A stretch of 64,000 nt of DNA from Pedobacter ginsenosidimutans (GCF_001442625.1 NZ_LMZQ01000001.1:1-64000), one strand, 5' to 3'; counted from the first letter of the stretch, positions 27,768 through 37,009 are shown. Notes: generated from the sequence alone by a model not told the origin. Made by a program: numbers and translations.

Positions 27768-28433
27768 TCATTGTTTCAATAATTTGGACTTGACCAAGAT
27801 GTCATTGCCTAAGCGCAGGTCCTGATTGATAAATCCCTGATATGGATTTAGTGAACGAAGCAGGCCATTTGCCTTGGCCCAGTACATCGATTTTTTCATA
27901 CTGAATACCAATGCCCTGATGACCCGAAGTTCGAGCGCAATTTTTTTAAGGAGCGCATCACGCTTCTCAAAATCCATCAGCACGTTTTCGCCCTCTTTCA
28001 GTACAAATGCAGAAACCACGGAAAACAGGCTGACTCCTCTATCTTTCAGCTGCCGGGACACTGCTTCAGCAAAGAGCAGCAGCTGTGGATCTGATTTTGC
28101 CATTCTGATCATTTCACTGCTTTCCATAGCAATCTCTGCGACCAGCGAACCCATCTGCCTCACGGCTAGTGCGCTTTTGAGCCCTTGATCAACCTCGGTT
28201 AGTGAGGAAAGGATTATTGACTGCACGCTCACTACCGCCGATAGATTTACATTCACATCCGAGAGCCGGTTATTTATATTATTAAGATAGCTGTTATAGG
28301 TATTCTCCGCTGCCAGCCTGACCGCGCCATTTTCGTTAACGATATTAAAATGGCCGCGGTCGAATACCGCGCGTTGCGCGAAGGCCTGCAACTGAAAAAG
28401 GGCCAAAACAAACGCCAGAAAAATTATTTGCAT
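27768..28433 (-). CDS. secreted Tra protein, paralogue 3 of the tail-sharing set
   Basis: 221 residues with a signal peptide ending near AFAQ. The body is helical and heptad-like, and the tail reads LLRSLNPYQGFINQDLRLGNDILVKSKL. It is clearly related to 29088-29750 over its whole length, for example DPQLLLFAEAVSRQLKDRGV against DPVLLLFAEGGAREFKSRSI. The place in the operon fits TraI of Bacteroidetes elements. Probable periplasmic channel component; role unknown. Confidence 0.7.
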   Translation of the reverse strand: MQIIFLAFVLALFQLQAFAQRAVFDRGHFNIVNENGAVRLAAENTYNSYLNNINNRLSDVNVNLSAVVSVQSIILSSLTEVDQGLKSALAVRQMGSLVAEIAMESSEMIRMAKSDPQLLLFAEAVSRQLKDRGVSLFSVVSAFVLKEGENVLMDFEKRDALLKKIALELRVIRALVFSMKKSMYWAKANGLLRSLNPYQGFINQDLRLGNDILVKSKLLKQ

Positions 28434-28437
28434 AAGA

Positions 28438-29091
28438 TCAGTTTTTAAGTTGCTGAGATTTGTTAAGAATACCGTTCACCAATTTTTTATCAGTGTTGAT
28501 GAACCCTGAAAAAGGGTTTAGTCCATCGAGTATTTTCTTCCTCGAAGAATATTGTAGCGTTGTAGCCAAACCCCGCGATACTCCGGCAATACTTCTCAAT
28601 TCAGTGACTACATGGGAAAAAAGCAGCTTGCGATCACTGGGCTTCATCTGGTTGATATCTTCAAAGGAAAGGCTAAGCGCGTATAAAAAATTAAGCAATG
28701 AATAGGCCCGATCACCCATATCGGCTTCGGAGTGAATGGCCAGAATCAGGAGCAACGCATCATCCCTGCACATGTCATAGATTTTTCCCTGGCTTATTGC
28801 AATATCGTTTAGGAGCGGATAAGCATAGATACCAATTTGCGCTGCGTTGATGGCCAGACTAACAGTTTTAAAACGGGAGTGAATTTCCCTGTACTTATTC
28901 TTTAACCTTACCATCAAGGTTTTATTAGTTTCCTCATTCGCAGAAGAAGCGACCTGCCTATCTCTGGCATCTGTCTGTTTATCATGTTCAGTCTTGCTCT
29001 CTCCCACCAGCTGATGTAAAAGCTCGACATTCAGCTGGGCATGACTATGGAAAAACCAACTTAGTATTACAAAAAGAAGTCCTTTTTTCAT
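28438..29091 (-). CDS. secreted Tra protein, paralogue 2 of the tail-sharing set
   Basis: 217 residues with a signal peptide ending near HAQ. More divergent than its two neighbours but with the same size, helical body and tail (ILDGLNPFSGFINTDKKLVNGILNKSQQL). Its stop is 4 bases before the start of the next gene downstream and its start overlaps the one upstream, so the three are translated together. Confidence 0.7.
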   Translation of the reverse strand: MKKGLLFVILSWFFHSHAQLNVELLHQLVGESKTEHDKQTDARDRQVASSANEETNKTLMVRLKNKYREIHSRFKTVSLAINAAQIGIYAYPLLNDIAISQGKIYDMCRDDALLLILAIHSEADMGDRAYSLLNFLYALSLSFEDINQMKPSDRKLLFSHVVTELRSIAGVSRGLATTLQYSSRKKILDGLNPFSGFINTDKKLVNGILNKSQQLKN

Positions 29092-29750
29092 TGTCTCAAG
29101 GATTTGGAGTTCCTAAGGATATCGTCCGCTATTCGTTTATCGATATTAATATACCCGGCATATGGATTCAAAGAGTTCAGGATTCCGCGCTGCTTCGCCC
29201 AGTACATTGTTCTGTACATCCCGTAAGCTATCCCCCTAAGAATGGTAAGCTCTACTACAATTTTATTGAGCAGCTTTGCCCGTTCCCCTGAATCCATCAA
29301 TGCATCCCGCCCGTCCTTTAAAACAAAGGCGCTGACCTCTGCAGCGAGATTTATGGATCTGCTTTTGAATTCCCTGGCGCCGCCTTCAGCAAAGAGCAGT
29401 AAAACAGGATCCGAAGAGGAAATATTTACCGCCTTGTTTACGTCAATGATGATATCCTGGGAGATCTCGTAGATATCCTTTACTGAAAGCAGCGAACGCA
29501 TCACTCCAGAAACTTCTGAGAGTCCTTTGTAAATGGTAGATTGCAGATCATTAACGATTCCGAGTTGTCCTGTGACCGCAAGCTGGGCCCTTTGAACAAG
29601 GGTGAGGTTATCACTGGTTTTAGAAAGGCCACTGTTCATTACTCCGGCATGCGCGGCTGTGGCAGCGGCTGTGGTCGGGTCGACATAAATCTGCGCAGAA
29701 GCAAATTGGATGGACAGGCCAAGCAAAAAATAGATGATTATTTTAAACAT
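29088..29750 (-). CDS. secreted Tra protein, paralogue 1 of the tail-sharing set (TraI-like position)
   Basis: 220 residues with a signal peptide ending near ASAQ. Helical body and tail ILNSLNPYAGYINIDKRIADDILRNSKSL. It directly follows TraG, the position of TraI in the CTnDOT order. Likely a periplasmic part of the mating apparatus; no catalytic motif is seen. Confidence 0.7.
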   Translation of the reverse strand: MFKIIIYFLLGLSIQFASAQIYVDPTTAAATAAHAGVMNSGLSKTSDNLTLVQRAQLAVTGQLGIVNDLQSTIYKGLSEVSGVMRSLLSVKDIYEISQDIIIDVNKAVNISSSDPVLLLFAEGGAREFKSRSINLAAEVSAFVLKDGRDALMDSGERAKLLNKIVVELTILRGIAYGMYRTMYWAKQRGILNSLNPYAGYINIDKRIADDILRNSKSLRQ

Positions 29751-29770
29751 AGAAAATGGTTTATCGTGAA

Positions 29771-32206
29771 TTATTCGGCATTTACCTGCCTTACAAAATC
29801 GCCAAGGCGAAGGCCGCTGGATTTGAGGTCTGAAACGAATGCTTCTAATCCGGCAGGGTATGAACCGAATGTGGCAACATAGGATTCTACGGCTGTTTTT
29901 TCTGGCTTTTCAGTAGTAAAAATAAGGTATTGAAACATTGAAACCTCTACGCCATATACTTCACCAATACTGCCGCGCTTGATATAGACCTCTTTGAATT
30001 TCCCTCTCCCGGACTTATTATCAAGTGCATTCAGGGTGAATATCTTTCGCTGCTCAACTTCATTCAGTGAAAGTAATTTTGCCACCTGTTCATAGTTGCC
30101 GCGAAACTTGGATTGATCGAGCAGACAGATCGTATCTGAACTGGCGAGAATGGAATCCTTGATGACCGCATTTCCTAAAATATCCCCAAGTTCCTGGGTT
30201 ACCACTATCGGTTCGCCCCAGAATTTCCTCATGGTCTTATATAGGTATAAAATGTAGTTTGCCATTAGTGGAGAGGCGATCGCCTTCCAAGCCTCCTCCA
30301 AAATGAGCGCTTTTCTTTGCCCTGTCCGGTGTCTCATTTTCTGCAGAACCAGATCCATTATCACCAAGGTAACGATTGGAAAGAGCAGCTTATTCTCCTT
30401 AATTGAATCGATTTCGTATACAATAAAACGTTCGTTGAAATTGGAAGCATTGGTACTTTCATTGAGCAATCTTCCATATTCACCACCAACACAGAACTTA
30501 CGAAGCACATACCGATACTCATCCAGGTCAAAGGAAACCTTTTCATTTTCCTTAATCTGGGCAATCTTTTCTACGGAATAATGATAGAAAGAGTCGAAGC
30601 TTAATGATAGACCGGCATTCTGGTTACCTGAAAAGGAGTCAGCATAATAAGCTGAAATCACATTTGAAAAAACGGTATCCTCAATCTGCGAGACGGCACC
30701 ATCTGCGCCCTTGAAAAGTAATCCGATGAGCGTTTTTAAAAAATCCTTTTTCTCCCTGTTGTATTCTTTTTCCGAAATCATGAAAGGATTCATGGTAATT
30801 GGCTTCTGTTCGGTATAGGTATAATATTTACCGCCGAAATAGCTGCAAAGGCCGGAATAAGAATGCCCGACGTCTACGATTACCACATCGTAATTATAAA
30901 GCATGTATTGTTCAAGCAGGGAATTCATAAAAAAGGATTTCCCTGTTCCCGAGCTACCTAGTACAAATTTGGACCGGTTAGTGATTCTTCCGTTATCCAT
31001 TGGCAGGTCTGCAGGATCAATTCCGATAGGGATTCCCCTACGGTCAGTGAACCGGATCAAAAATTCCGAAGGTTCGTCCCTCATCAGCTTTTCTTTGTAG
31101 AACAGGCAAAGTGCTGCATCGGCAGTGGTCAAAAACCAGTCATACTTTTTAAGCTCGGCTCCATTTCCCGGCAAGGCGCACCTAAAGAGCTCCATTTGGT
31201 TATATGCATTTTTTGATGGGATAATACCCTGTTTAAAAAGATTTGCTTCGATATAATTGCAGCTGGTGTCAAGTTTTGCCGCTGGTGAACAGACAATTAT
31301 TGAATAATGCACGTTTGCCAGGAGCTGGTTTTCTCTTGACACATCGATAAGAAGCTTGTCAATATCCTCTACGCACATCCGGTTTGCAGGATCGGGAACA
31401 CCCGAATGCCTTTTGCGCTTGAGCCTGAGCTTATTTAAGGTAACCCCTTGGGACGGAATTTCCAAAAGCTGGTTATAGATCAAGGTCTCTACCGCTGGGA
31501 CAGAAGAAAGAAAGGAGAGATTATCCAGGGGAAAGTCTTCAAGTCCTTTTCCATCATTTGCCAATAAAAAAGGGCCAATGGATTCTGGCATATCGATTGA
31601 ATCGATGTTGACCAGGCTCATGCACCTGACCGAATTTGCACCAATGCCAATCTCATTATCACCTGGTCTGAAATTATTTAGCGAAAAATGCTCAGAGGAG
31701 AAATCCATGCCCATTATTCGAGATACGTAGCGCTCAATTGAAGAGCGGTCCAATAAAGCCGGAGATAATGATGCTCCTTTAAGAAGTTCACTGACCTTGT
31801 TAATATGGGAGATAAAATCTACTAAAGCCTTTTTATCATAAACGTAAAGTGCGTTGCGCTTAACCTGACGCGTTATAACCAGATAGGTGGAATGTTCAAT
31901 ATAGTCCCTTCCTAAAAAGTGTTGATCGTACTTTTGCTGCAAGGGATCAATTTTAGCTTTGCTGGCAAATTTCTTTTTGGCAAAAACATCCTGTTTTTGG
32001 ATGAGGTAGCCCTCTCCCAAAATCTTGATCACGTTCAGCAGTAAAAGATGAAAGCTTTGATAAGCGGCCGGGTCGGCAGAATAGATCAGCACTGGGTTTT
32101 CCATGGAAAGAATGACTGAAAAATCACCAGCCTGGCCATATAGAATATTTAGCCCGCTGGTTTCTTCAATCCCGGCATAAGGCAATTTAAATTCCAATTT
32201 TCCCAT
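29771..32206 (-). CDS. traG: conjugation ATPase TraG (VirB4 family)
   Basis: 811 residues. Walker A KFVLGSSGTGKSFFMNS lies at about 420, followed by DVVIVDVGHSYSGLC, and Walker B KALILEEAWKAIA lies at about 640 with VVTQELGDI after it. TraG powers assembly of the channel and pilus. The first ~200 residues match the TraG N-terminal domain pattern. The start overlaps the TraF end by 20 bases. Intact and of normal length. Confidence 0.95.
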   Translation of the reverse strand: MGKLEFKLPYAGIEETSGLNILYGQAGDFSVILSMENPVLIYSADPAAYQSFHLLLLNVIKILGEGYLIQKQDVFAKKKFASKAKIDPLQQKYDQHFLGRDYIEHSTYLVITRQVKRNALYVYDKKALVDFISHINKVSELLKGASLSPALLDRSSIERYVSRIMGMDFSSEHFSLNNFRPGDNEIGIGANSVRCMSLVNIDSIDMPESIGPFLLANDGKGLEDFPLDNLSFLSSVPAVETLIYNQLLEIPSQGVTLNKLRLKRKRHSGVPDPANRMCVEDIDKLLIDVSRENQLLANVHYSIIVCSPAAKLDTSCNYIEANLFKQGIIPSKNAYNQMELFRCALPGNGAELKKYDWFLTTADAALCLFYKEKLMRDEPSEFLIRFTDRRGIPIGIDPADLPMDNGRITNRSKFVLGSSGTGKSFFMNSLLEQYMLYNYDVVIVDVGHSYSGLCSYFGGKYYTYTEQKPITMNPFMISEKEYNREKKDFLKTLIGLLFKGADGAVSQIEDTVFSNVISAYYADSFSGNQNAGLSLSFDSFYHYSVEKIAQIKENEKVSFDLDEYRYVLRKFCVGGEYGRLLNESTNASNFNERFIVYEIDSIKENKLLFPIVTLVIMDLVLQKMRHRTGQRKALILEEAWKAIASPLMANYILYLYKTMRKFWGEPIVVTQELGDILGNAVIKDSILASSDTICLLDQSKFRGNYEQVAKLLSLNEVEQRKIFTLNALDNKSGRGKFKEVYIKRGSIGEVYGVEVSMFQYLIFTTEKPEKTAVESYVATFGSYPAGLEAFVSDLKSSGLRLGDFVRQVNAE

Positions 32207-32483
32207 AGCCTCTTCTTAAATAAATTGGGTGAATGTGTATTTTTCTAGATCTGGTCTTTTCGTGCAGCCCGGATTTCTGTTTAGTGAAAGTGTAGAATAA
32301 GCCCAAGGCAATAGAGACAATGGTTATAATTCCTCCGAAGTACATATTGATCAATGCCCCACTGAAGCCCCCAAGCACCAATCCCAAACCAAGTGAGCAA
32401 ATGCCATAAGCAATGAATTTACCCTTGAAGCCTCGATAAACAAGGGGCTTTTGAAGCCCTTTGTAAATTGGATACATGCGCAT
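32187..32483 (-). CDS. traF: conjugative transposon protein TraF (DUF4133, VirB3-like)
   Basis: About 98 residues from ATG 32483 (or 32477). The N-terminus MYPIYKGLQKPLVYRGFKGK is the usual TraF start; an open frame extends to 32555 but that would run 67 bases into TraE, so it is rejected. Two membrane segments (GICSLGLGLVLGG, YFGGIITIVSIALGLFY) are followed by a basic tail. It probably works with TraG at the inner membrane. Confidence 0.85.
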   Translation of the reverse strand: MRMYPIYKGLQKPLVYRGFKGKFIAYGICSLGLGLVLGGFSGALINMYFGGIITIVSIALGLFYTFTKQKSGLHEKTRSRKIHIHPIYLRRGYGKIGI

Positions 32484-32488
32484 AATTT

Positions 32489-32800
32489 TTATACGCCAAA
32501 GAATGCCTTGATAACAACAGATACCAGCACCAGAAATAGGCAGGAGCCGCCCCATCCCATAATTTCCTTGTTGATATCCTGATCACCGGAATTCCATTTG
32601 ATATAAACGCGGACACCGCCGATGATACCAACTACGGCACCAATTGCTAAGGTGAGCGTAGAAACCGGGTCTACATAGGCGGTTAGCGAAGATGTCGCCG
32701 CGTTGATGCCAGTAGTCCCGCCACCAGTCTGTGCGAAACCAGCTTTGACGATGCTCGACAGCATAGCCACCAGTAAAAGTTTTTTGCTTTTTATTGTCAT
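32489..32800 (-). CDS. traE: TraE (DUF4134), VirB2/pilin-like
   Basis: 103 residues: signal segment, then TGINAATSSLTAYVDPVSTLTLAIGAVVGIIGGVRVYIKW and a second membrane helix at the end. These are the features of DUF4134, the TraE family, thought to be the pilin-like subunit. It is one of two in tandem. Confidence 0.9.
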   Translation of the reverse strand: MTIKSKKLLLVAMLSSIVKAGFAQTGGGTTGINAATSSLTAYVDPVSTLTLAIGAVVGIIGGVRVYIKWNSGDQDINKEIMGWGGSCLFLVLVSVVIKAFFGV

Positions 32801-32832
32801 AAAAATAATATTTAAGAAGTTAAATTTTGTAA

Positions 32833-33144
32833 TTACAGCCCGAATAGCCCCCGAAGAAAAACGCCCATAACAGACAAAAAGAGGCAGGAAAAGAACCAGC
32901 CCATCACTTGGGCATCAATGTGATGTTTACCCATCTGCCAGTTTGTGTAAATCCTCAGTCCGCCGAGGATTCCTGAAATAGCGCCAATCACTAAAACCAG
33001 ATCGGAAAGCGAAAAATACCACCTGTAAACCTCGGACGAGGCTGAATAGAATTCAGAAATACCAGGCTGGGCAGCCGCAGAAATGGCGGCGAGCATACAA
33101 AGGGCAATTGTTGCCACCTTCACACACCTTATAAAAATCTTCAT
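32833..33144 (-). CDS. second TraE-like (DUF4134) protein
   Basis: 103 residues from ATG 33144; a start at 33198 would overlap the preceding gene by 47 bases. It keeps the DUF4134 layout (VLVIGAISGILGGLRIYTNWQMG, then a C-terminal helix ending RGLFGL), aligning with TraE through GxRxYxxW and MGWxxSCLFL. It is less Gly/Thr-rich in the first part, so it may be a minor subunit or adaptor. Confidence 0.85.
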   Translation of the reverse strand: MKIFIRCVKVATIALCMLAAISAAAQPGISEFYSASSEVYRWYFSLSDLVLVIGAISGILGGLRIYTNWQMGKHHIDAQVMGWFFSCLFLSVMGVFLRGLFGL

Positions 33145-33151
33145 TGCAAGA

Positions 33152-33478
33152 TTAATACGGTATTGTGCGTGTATGTTCAATAAGGTTATCCTTGGCAAGG
33201 GAGAAAAGATGTTTTAAGCTAATGCCTCCACTGGCATTTATCGGTCCGCTTGGAAAATAGACTATGGGTTTTTCTCTTTCTGGATCCTCAAAAACCGGCT
33301 CTACCATCTTTTTGGCAGTAATAAGTTCAGGAGTATAGGTTTCGGTGAAAAACAGTTCGTCCTCGCAGATTTCTCCAAGAGGAACACGCGGTGAAAGGAA
33401 TAAATCATAGAATAGATTCAGGCAATAGTAGACCAGGTAAACGATAAAGATTACCGTTAAAAAGTTAATCCAGCTCAT
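33152..33478 (-). CDS. single-helix membrane protein of the transfer operon
   Basis: 108 residues: an N-terminal membrane helix (WINFLTVIFIVYLVYYCLNL) and a polar tail rich in Glu and Pro. No family is recognised. By place between ParA and TraE it matches TraD-type small proteins, which is positional inference. It overlaps the upstream gene by 14 bases. Confidence 0.65.
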   Translation of the reverse strand: MSWINFLTVIFIVYLVYYCLNLFYDLFLSPRVPLGEICEDELFFTETYTPELITAKKMVEPVFEDPEREKPIVYFPSGPINASGGISLKHLFSLAKDNLIEHTRTIPY

Positions 33479-33845
33479 GTGACATTTGTTTTAGTTTTTC
33501 AGAAATGTAGTCGTTTAACCAGGGATTGGACTTGAGGAAATTTTGCAGGGCAAAGGCAATTACCCTAATCATTTCAATATTGGTTGCGACTTTTAGCTGC
33601 TTTAATTGCGCAATTGTACGCTTATCAAGACGGATCAGAATTTTTTCCTGCCCATCCATATTGAATTCCCGAAGTGCTGAAAGAAATGCTGCAATCTTTT
33701 TTGCCTCCCTGGCTGATTCTTTATCTTCGGGCTGCTGCCTTTCTTTTTGAACTGGCGTTTTTTCAGCATCATCAATTATGGGCACACCTTTTTGCTCCTC
33801 TAATTTGTGTTTAAGCTGCTGTGCAAGTGATTTGATCTGGCTCAT
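33465..33845 (-). CDS. small coiled-coil / ribbon-helix-helix-like protein (TraB/C position)
   Basis: 126 residues. The N-terminal half is charged (KERQQPEDKESAREAKK), the C-terminal half has EKILIRLDKRTIAQLKQLKVATNIEMIRVIAFALQNFL, a ribbon-helix-helix-like pattern. It overlaps ParA by 4 bases. Pairs of a ParA protein with a small RHH-like partner are common, so a ParB-like partner is a reasonable guess. Confidence 0.6.
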   Translation of the reverse strand: MSQIKSLAQQLKHKLEEQKGVPIIDDAEKTPVQKERQQPEDKESAREAKKIAAFLSALREFNMDGQEKILIRLDKRTIAQLKQLKVATNIEMIRVIAFALQNFLKSNPWLNDYISEKLKQMSHELD

Positions 33846-34477
33846 GGTGAAGCTCCTTTGCGCATATGGGCATTGAAAATAAAATCAAGGGCAGGCATAA
33901 AAACTGGAATGAGTGCAGCTGGAATATGGACTGTTCCTACCCGTTGAAAATCAATCCTATCCGAGATATTCGGGGAGACCATTCCAAACCTGGTCAATAC
34001 CCGATCCACCTCTTCCTTGGTTTCATATTTGACTGTGGATTTGATCCGGTTGGGTACATACACAATTGGCGAGAACTTATTAATCTCCTTGCAGACCAGA
34101 GAAAAAAGAACGGTGCTATCGACAGAAAATTCATCATAATTAAATGGACAAATTATAAGTTCTGCAGAGCTTATCACGGGAATCAACAAATCATCATCCA
34201 TTTTACCTGGTAAGTCAATAAGCACGAACTCTTGGGTATTTTGCGTCAGCAGTTCGAGTAAAGCAGGATAGTATTTAAGGTCCGATGCTATAACTTCGTA
34301 AATAGGTTCATTCTCCAGAATCTTTGCCTTCTCGAACTTACCTGAAACTGAGGCCTGATAATCCATGTCCAGTACGGTAACCTTTGCTTTTTGTATTGAA
34401 GAAAGGTAATATGCGAGAAGTAGGCAAAGCGTGCTTTTGCCAGCGCCTCCTTTTTGGTTGCCTAGTAGTATAACCAT
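33842..34477 (-). CDS. traA: ParA-type ATPase (TraA)
   Basis: 211 residues. The deviant Walker A motif is GNQKGGAGKSTLCLLL and the Walker A' region contains LIDLPG. TraA-type ParA proteins are found at the head of Bacteroidetes transfer operons and may position or partition the element. It starts 12 bases downstream of the relaxase stop. Confidence 0.92.
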   Translation of the reverse strand: MVILLGNQKGGAGKSTLCLLLAYYLSSIQKAKVTVLDMDYQASVSGKFEKAKILENEPIYEVIASDLKYYPALLELLTQNTQEFVLIDLPGKMDDDLLIPVISSAELIICPFNYDEFSVDSTVLFSLVCKEINKFSPIVYVPNRIKSTVKYETKEEVDRVLTRFGMVSPNISDRIDFQRVGTVHIPAALIPVFMPALDFIFNAHMRKGASP

Positions 34478-34489
34478 ATCAAATAAGTT

Positions 34490-35680
34490 TTATCGTGTGT
34501 TTGTCCTTGCCTTTCTTTGTTTTCTGCGGTTTCGACCATTAATTTGCTCATCATCGATATCATCCGCGATATCAAATCCGAATGAGAAATCGCCAATATG
34601 ATTTCCGTTTTCAAATTCGCAATACAAATCATCAGTAAATGTTAGTGTTGAGGCTTCAAGCAGCATATCTTCCTGGGGAAAATGCACAGGTGGGGATAAA
34701 ATACCAGATTGGAAGGCTTCATTTGATTGACGAGTTTCTACAGTTGCAAACGCTGAAAATTTGCCAAGCGACATGATATCGCCGCCTTTGAAAACATTTT
34801 TCTGAACATGGTCAAGAACGGTGTATCCGTAAGGAATTTTGTCATCTTTGAAATGAAAAACAAATTCCAGCCCGAAGTCAGCAGAAAGTCTTTCGCTTAA
34901 GCCAGAGAAATATTTTAATATTTTTCCATTTGCACAAGCAGAATGTTTTTCAAAAATGGGTAAAAGTTTAGCATCTACCAATGAACTGTATTTTTCAAAA
35001 ATCTTTCTCAACTGAAGTTTCCGCTGTTCAGAAAACCCCATTTCGGCTAAACTGTTCTGGATCTTAGAAAGCTCTACCTGCGCAACCAGCTCACCAAATT
35101 TTGAAACGTTATAAGTATCGCCAACCCGTTTGACAGAATATCCTCTTGCCTCTAAAATCAGTAAATACTGTGCTACTGTGGAAAATTTATATTTCAGTGC
35201 TCTCATGACCGCTTCACTTGCCACTTTTTTTTCATCCTGGCCGATTAAACGGTTAAGCACACGGTATGCACGAATCTTTTCAAAGGCATCAGATATTTTA
35301 TTCCCCTCCCTATCAACTCTGGAAGATACGATGTGGATATGATTGTTATCCGTATCCTTATGAAATATAAGCATATACGGCTGACTTCCGTAGCCAATTC
35401 CCGATAACCATTTATCTGCCAAAAGCACTAGGCTTTCCTTATCCGCTGCTCTTCCCTTTGAGGAAATCATTGCGTGGAACTGTGGATAAACAACCCTTTT
35501 ATTTAATGCTGCAACTGAGGATAGATAGTTGATATAATCCTGAGGTTTTAATTCAGAAAAACCGGATAACGCTTCAAAGCCTGAAACTTTTAAAAGCTCG
35601 CCTTTATCCTTTTCAACTTTATTAGTATTGTACCTAACAGCTCTGAATGTTTTAGATTTGCGCAATATCTTGACGATCAT
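34490..35680 (-). CDS. relaxase / mobilization nuclease (MobB type)
   Basis: 396 residues. The N-terminal relaxase domain has AVRYNTNKVEKDKGELL, the FHAMISSKG segment and the metal site HKDTDNNHIHIVSSRVDREG. It should nick oriT on one strand and stay bound to the 5' end for transfer. The last 100 residues are acidic and end with a basic tail RRKQRKARTNTR. It starts 2 bases after the MobC-type gene ends. Confidence 0.92.
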   Translation of the reverse strand: MIVKILRKSKTFRAVRYNTNKVEKDKGELLKVSGFEALSGFSELKPQDYINYLSSVAALNKRVVYPQFHAMISSKGRAADKESLVLLADKWLSGIGYGSQPYMLIFHKDTDNNHIHIVSSRVDREGNKISDAFEKIRAYRVLNRLIGQDEKKVASEAVMRALKYKFSTVAQYLLILEARGYSVKRVGDTYNVSKFGELVAQVELSKIQNSLAEMGFSEQRKLQLRKIFEKYSSLVDAKLLPIFEKHSACANGKILKYFSGLSERLSADFGLEFVFHFKDDKIPYGYTVLDHVQKNVFKGGDIMSLGKFSAFATVETRQSNEAFQSGILSPPVHFPQEDMLLEASTLTFTDDLYCEFENGNHIGDFSFGFDIADDIDDEQINGRNRRKQRKARTNTR

Positions 35681-35682
35681 GG

Positions 35683-36093
35683 CTAACTTTTTAACTCCCG
35701 CAAGAGTAGCCTCATTTGTTTCTCTATTTCTCGCAAAATGGATATGTATTCTGAAAACAGGTCATTAAACTTCACTACTATTTCAGCATTAAGCATTCCT
35801 CGCTTATTGAAAAAATTTGCATGTCGTGCAAGTTGATTGATGTTGTTTCCGGAGTGGCCTAATTCACCACCCAAATGGTCGAGTAGCCGTATCACCTCAT
35901 GCGCATTGACTTTAAGACTTATAGAATGAGGCTTCAAAACCATCAAACGCACGTAATCGCTTTCCTTCATCGAAAGGGATTTCCACTGATTTGTGGCTAA
36001 GCTATATTCATCCTCTGTTACTCTGGCCTTGATATGTTTTGTTCTTTTGCCCTTAAGCTTCAACGGCCTTCCATTCTTCTGCTTAGTGCCCAT
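35683..36093 (-). CDS. MobC-type relaxosome accessory protein (MobA of CTnDOT order)
   Basis: 136 residues. The N-terminal basic segment GRPLKLKGKRTKHIKARVT leads into a ribbon-helix-helix-like part, and the GNNINQLARHAN signature of the MobC family follows. It binds oriT and helps the relaxase nick. It is the first gene of the leftward transfer operon, so its upstream region is the expected oriT. Confidence 0.9.
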   Translation of the reverse strand: MGTKQKNGRPLKLKGKRTKHIKARVTEDEYSLATNQWKSLSMKESDYVRLMVLKPHSISLKVNAHEVIRLLDHLGGELGHSGNNINQLARHANFFNKRGMLNAEIVVKFNDLFSEYISILREIEKQMRLLLRELKS

Positions 36094-36174
36094 AAAATAT
36101 TAATTTGATCCTCCAAGAGAAAAACGAGTTGCGAATTTTTTCACCCCGCTGCCGATTACCGGCAAAAAAGGCGG

Positions 36175-36220
36175 GCAAGTTAAAGGGTTTTTGTGCAACA
36201 AAAACACAACTTGCAGGATA
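36175..36220. other. candidate origin of transfer (oriT)
   Basis: Outer arms GCAAGTT (36175-36181) and AACTTGC (36208-36214) enclose an 8-bp hairpin GTTTTTGT-gca-ACAAAAAC (36187-36205). On the minus strand TATCCTG|C follows at 36220-36213, matching the RP4-type nic consensus YATCCTG|Y. It is 82 bases upstream of the mobC-type gene. Confidence 0.55.
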
Positions 36221-36743
36221 AAAAACCAAAGACTATACTATAACGAAATGAATATTTAAGATTGATTAACTTGTTCCCAAAACCATATCTAATTACAAAT
36301 TTAAATAATAGGAAATATGTAGGGTACACGGTTGTATAGTAATCGGAAAAATGATGATTATAATTTAACAGCATCAAAAAATAAATTAATGCATTTATGC
36401 AAAATGCAATACCGTCACTTATAAAAATAATTATTGGCTCGAATTCAAAGGTCGATCCTCAACTGCTGAATCGAAATATCCATCTATGCATATTTTTTGA
36501 TATTCAGCTATGATCCTATGTACATATCGGTCTATCGGAATATTCATCTACGTTTATATTCCAATATATGTATATCGGTAAATAGAAATATTTGTCTATA
36601 AAAACATGTAGAAATGTGAATTAGTATCGCATTGCATATTTGAATAGGTTAATATTTAGATATAGCATAAATAATTATATATCTATACTCATATATAGCA
36701 AAATCAGGCATTATTCTAAATTCACAATAATAAGAAACAAAAA

Positions 36744-36760
36744 AGGGGCTTACCGCCCCT
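36744..36760 (-). terminator. terminator-like hairpin without a gene
   Basis: AGGGGC-ttacc-GCCCCT; on the minus strand it is followed by a run of T. No gene ends here, so it may be left over from a lost one. Confidence 0.45.
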
Positions 36761-36993
36761 GTAGAATTTTCTATAGTAAAAAAGAACTAAGAAAATATTT
36801 ATAAATAATTCGGAATTACTCACGTCAGATCCTCCGATCCGGGCTTTAGGCCTGCCTATGCGCTTTCACCTTTTTGACGTCATCTCAAAGCTTCGCAAAA
36901 TTTCCAGCCGAGGCTGGATAATGTTTCATTCCCGTATGTCAAAGACCAATTTTTTGTTGATCAAAATTCATCAGGAAAAAAGCAGAAAATTGA

Positions 36994-37009
36994 CACTTTA
37001 ACCAAAGTG
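36994..37009. promoter_or_regulatory. CACTTT-N4-AAAGTG box, copy 1
   Basis: A 16-bp dyad within AATTGACACTTT-aacc-AAAGTGCTA. A near-identical box lies upstream of the primase gene at 57752-57767, so it may be an element-specific operator. Confidence 0.5.

Noticed and set aside
36141..36180. ACCCCGCTGCC as a possible right attachment site (tRNA-Met 3' end is CCCCGCTACC)
   Set aside because: Only about 10 bases match and nothing of the T arm precedes it; no other copy of the tRNA 3' end was seen in the window.
36180..36377. 65-codon open frame on the minus strand
   Set aside because: It crosses the oriT-like hairpin and the duplicated non-coding block and has an unlikely composition.
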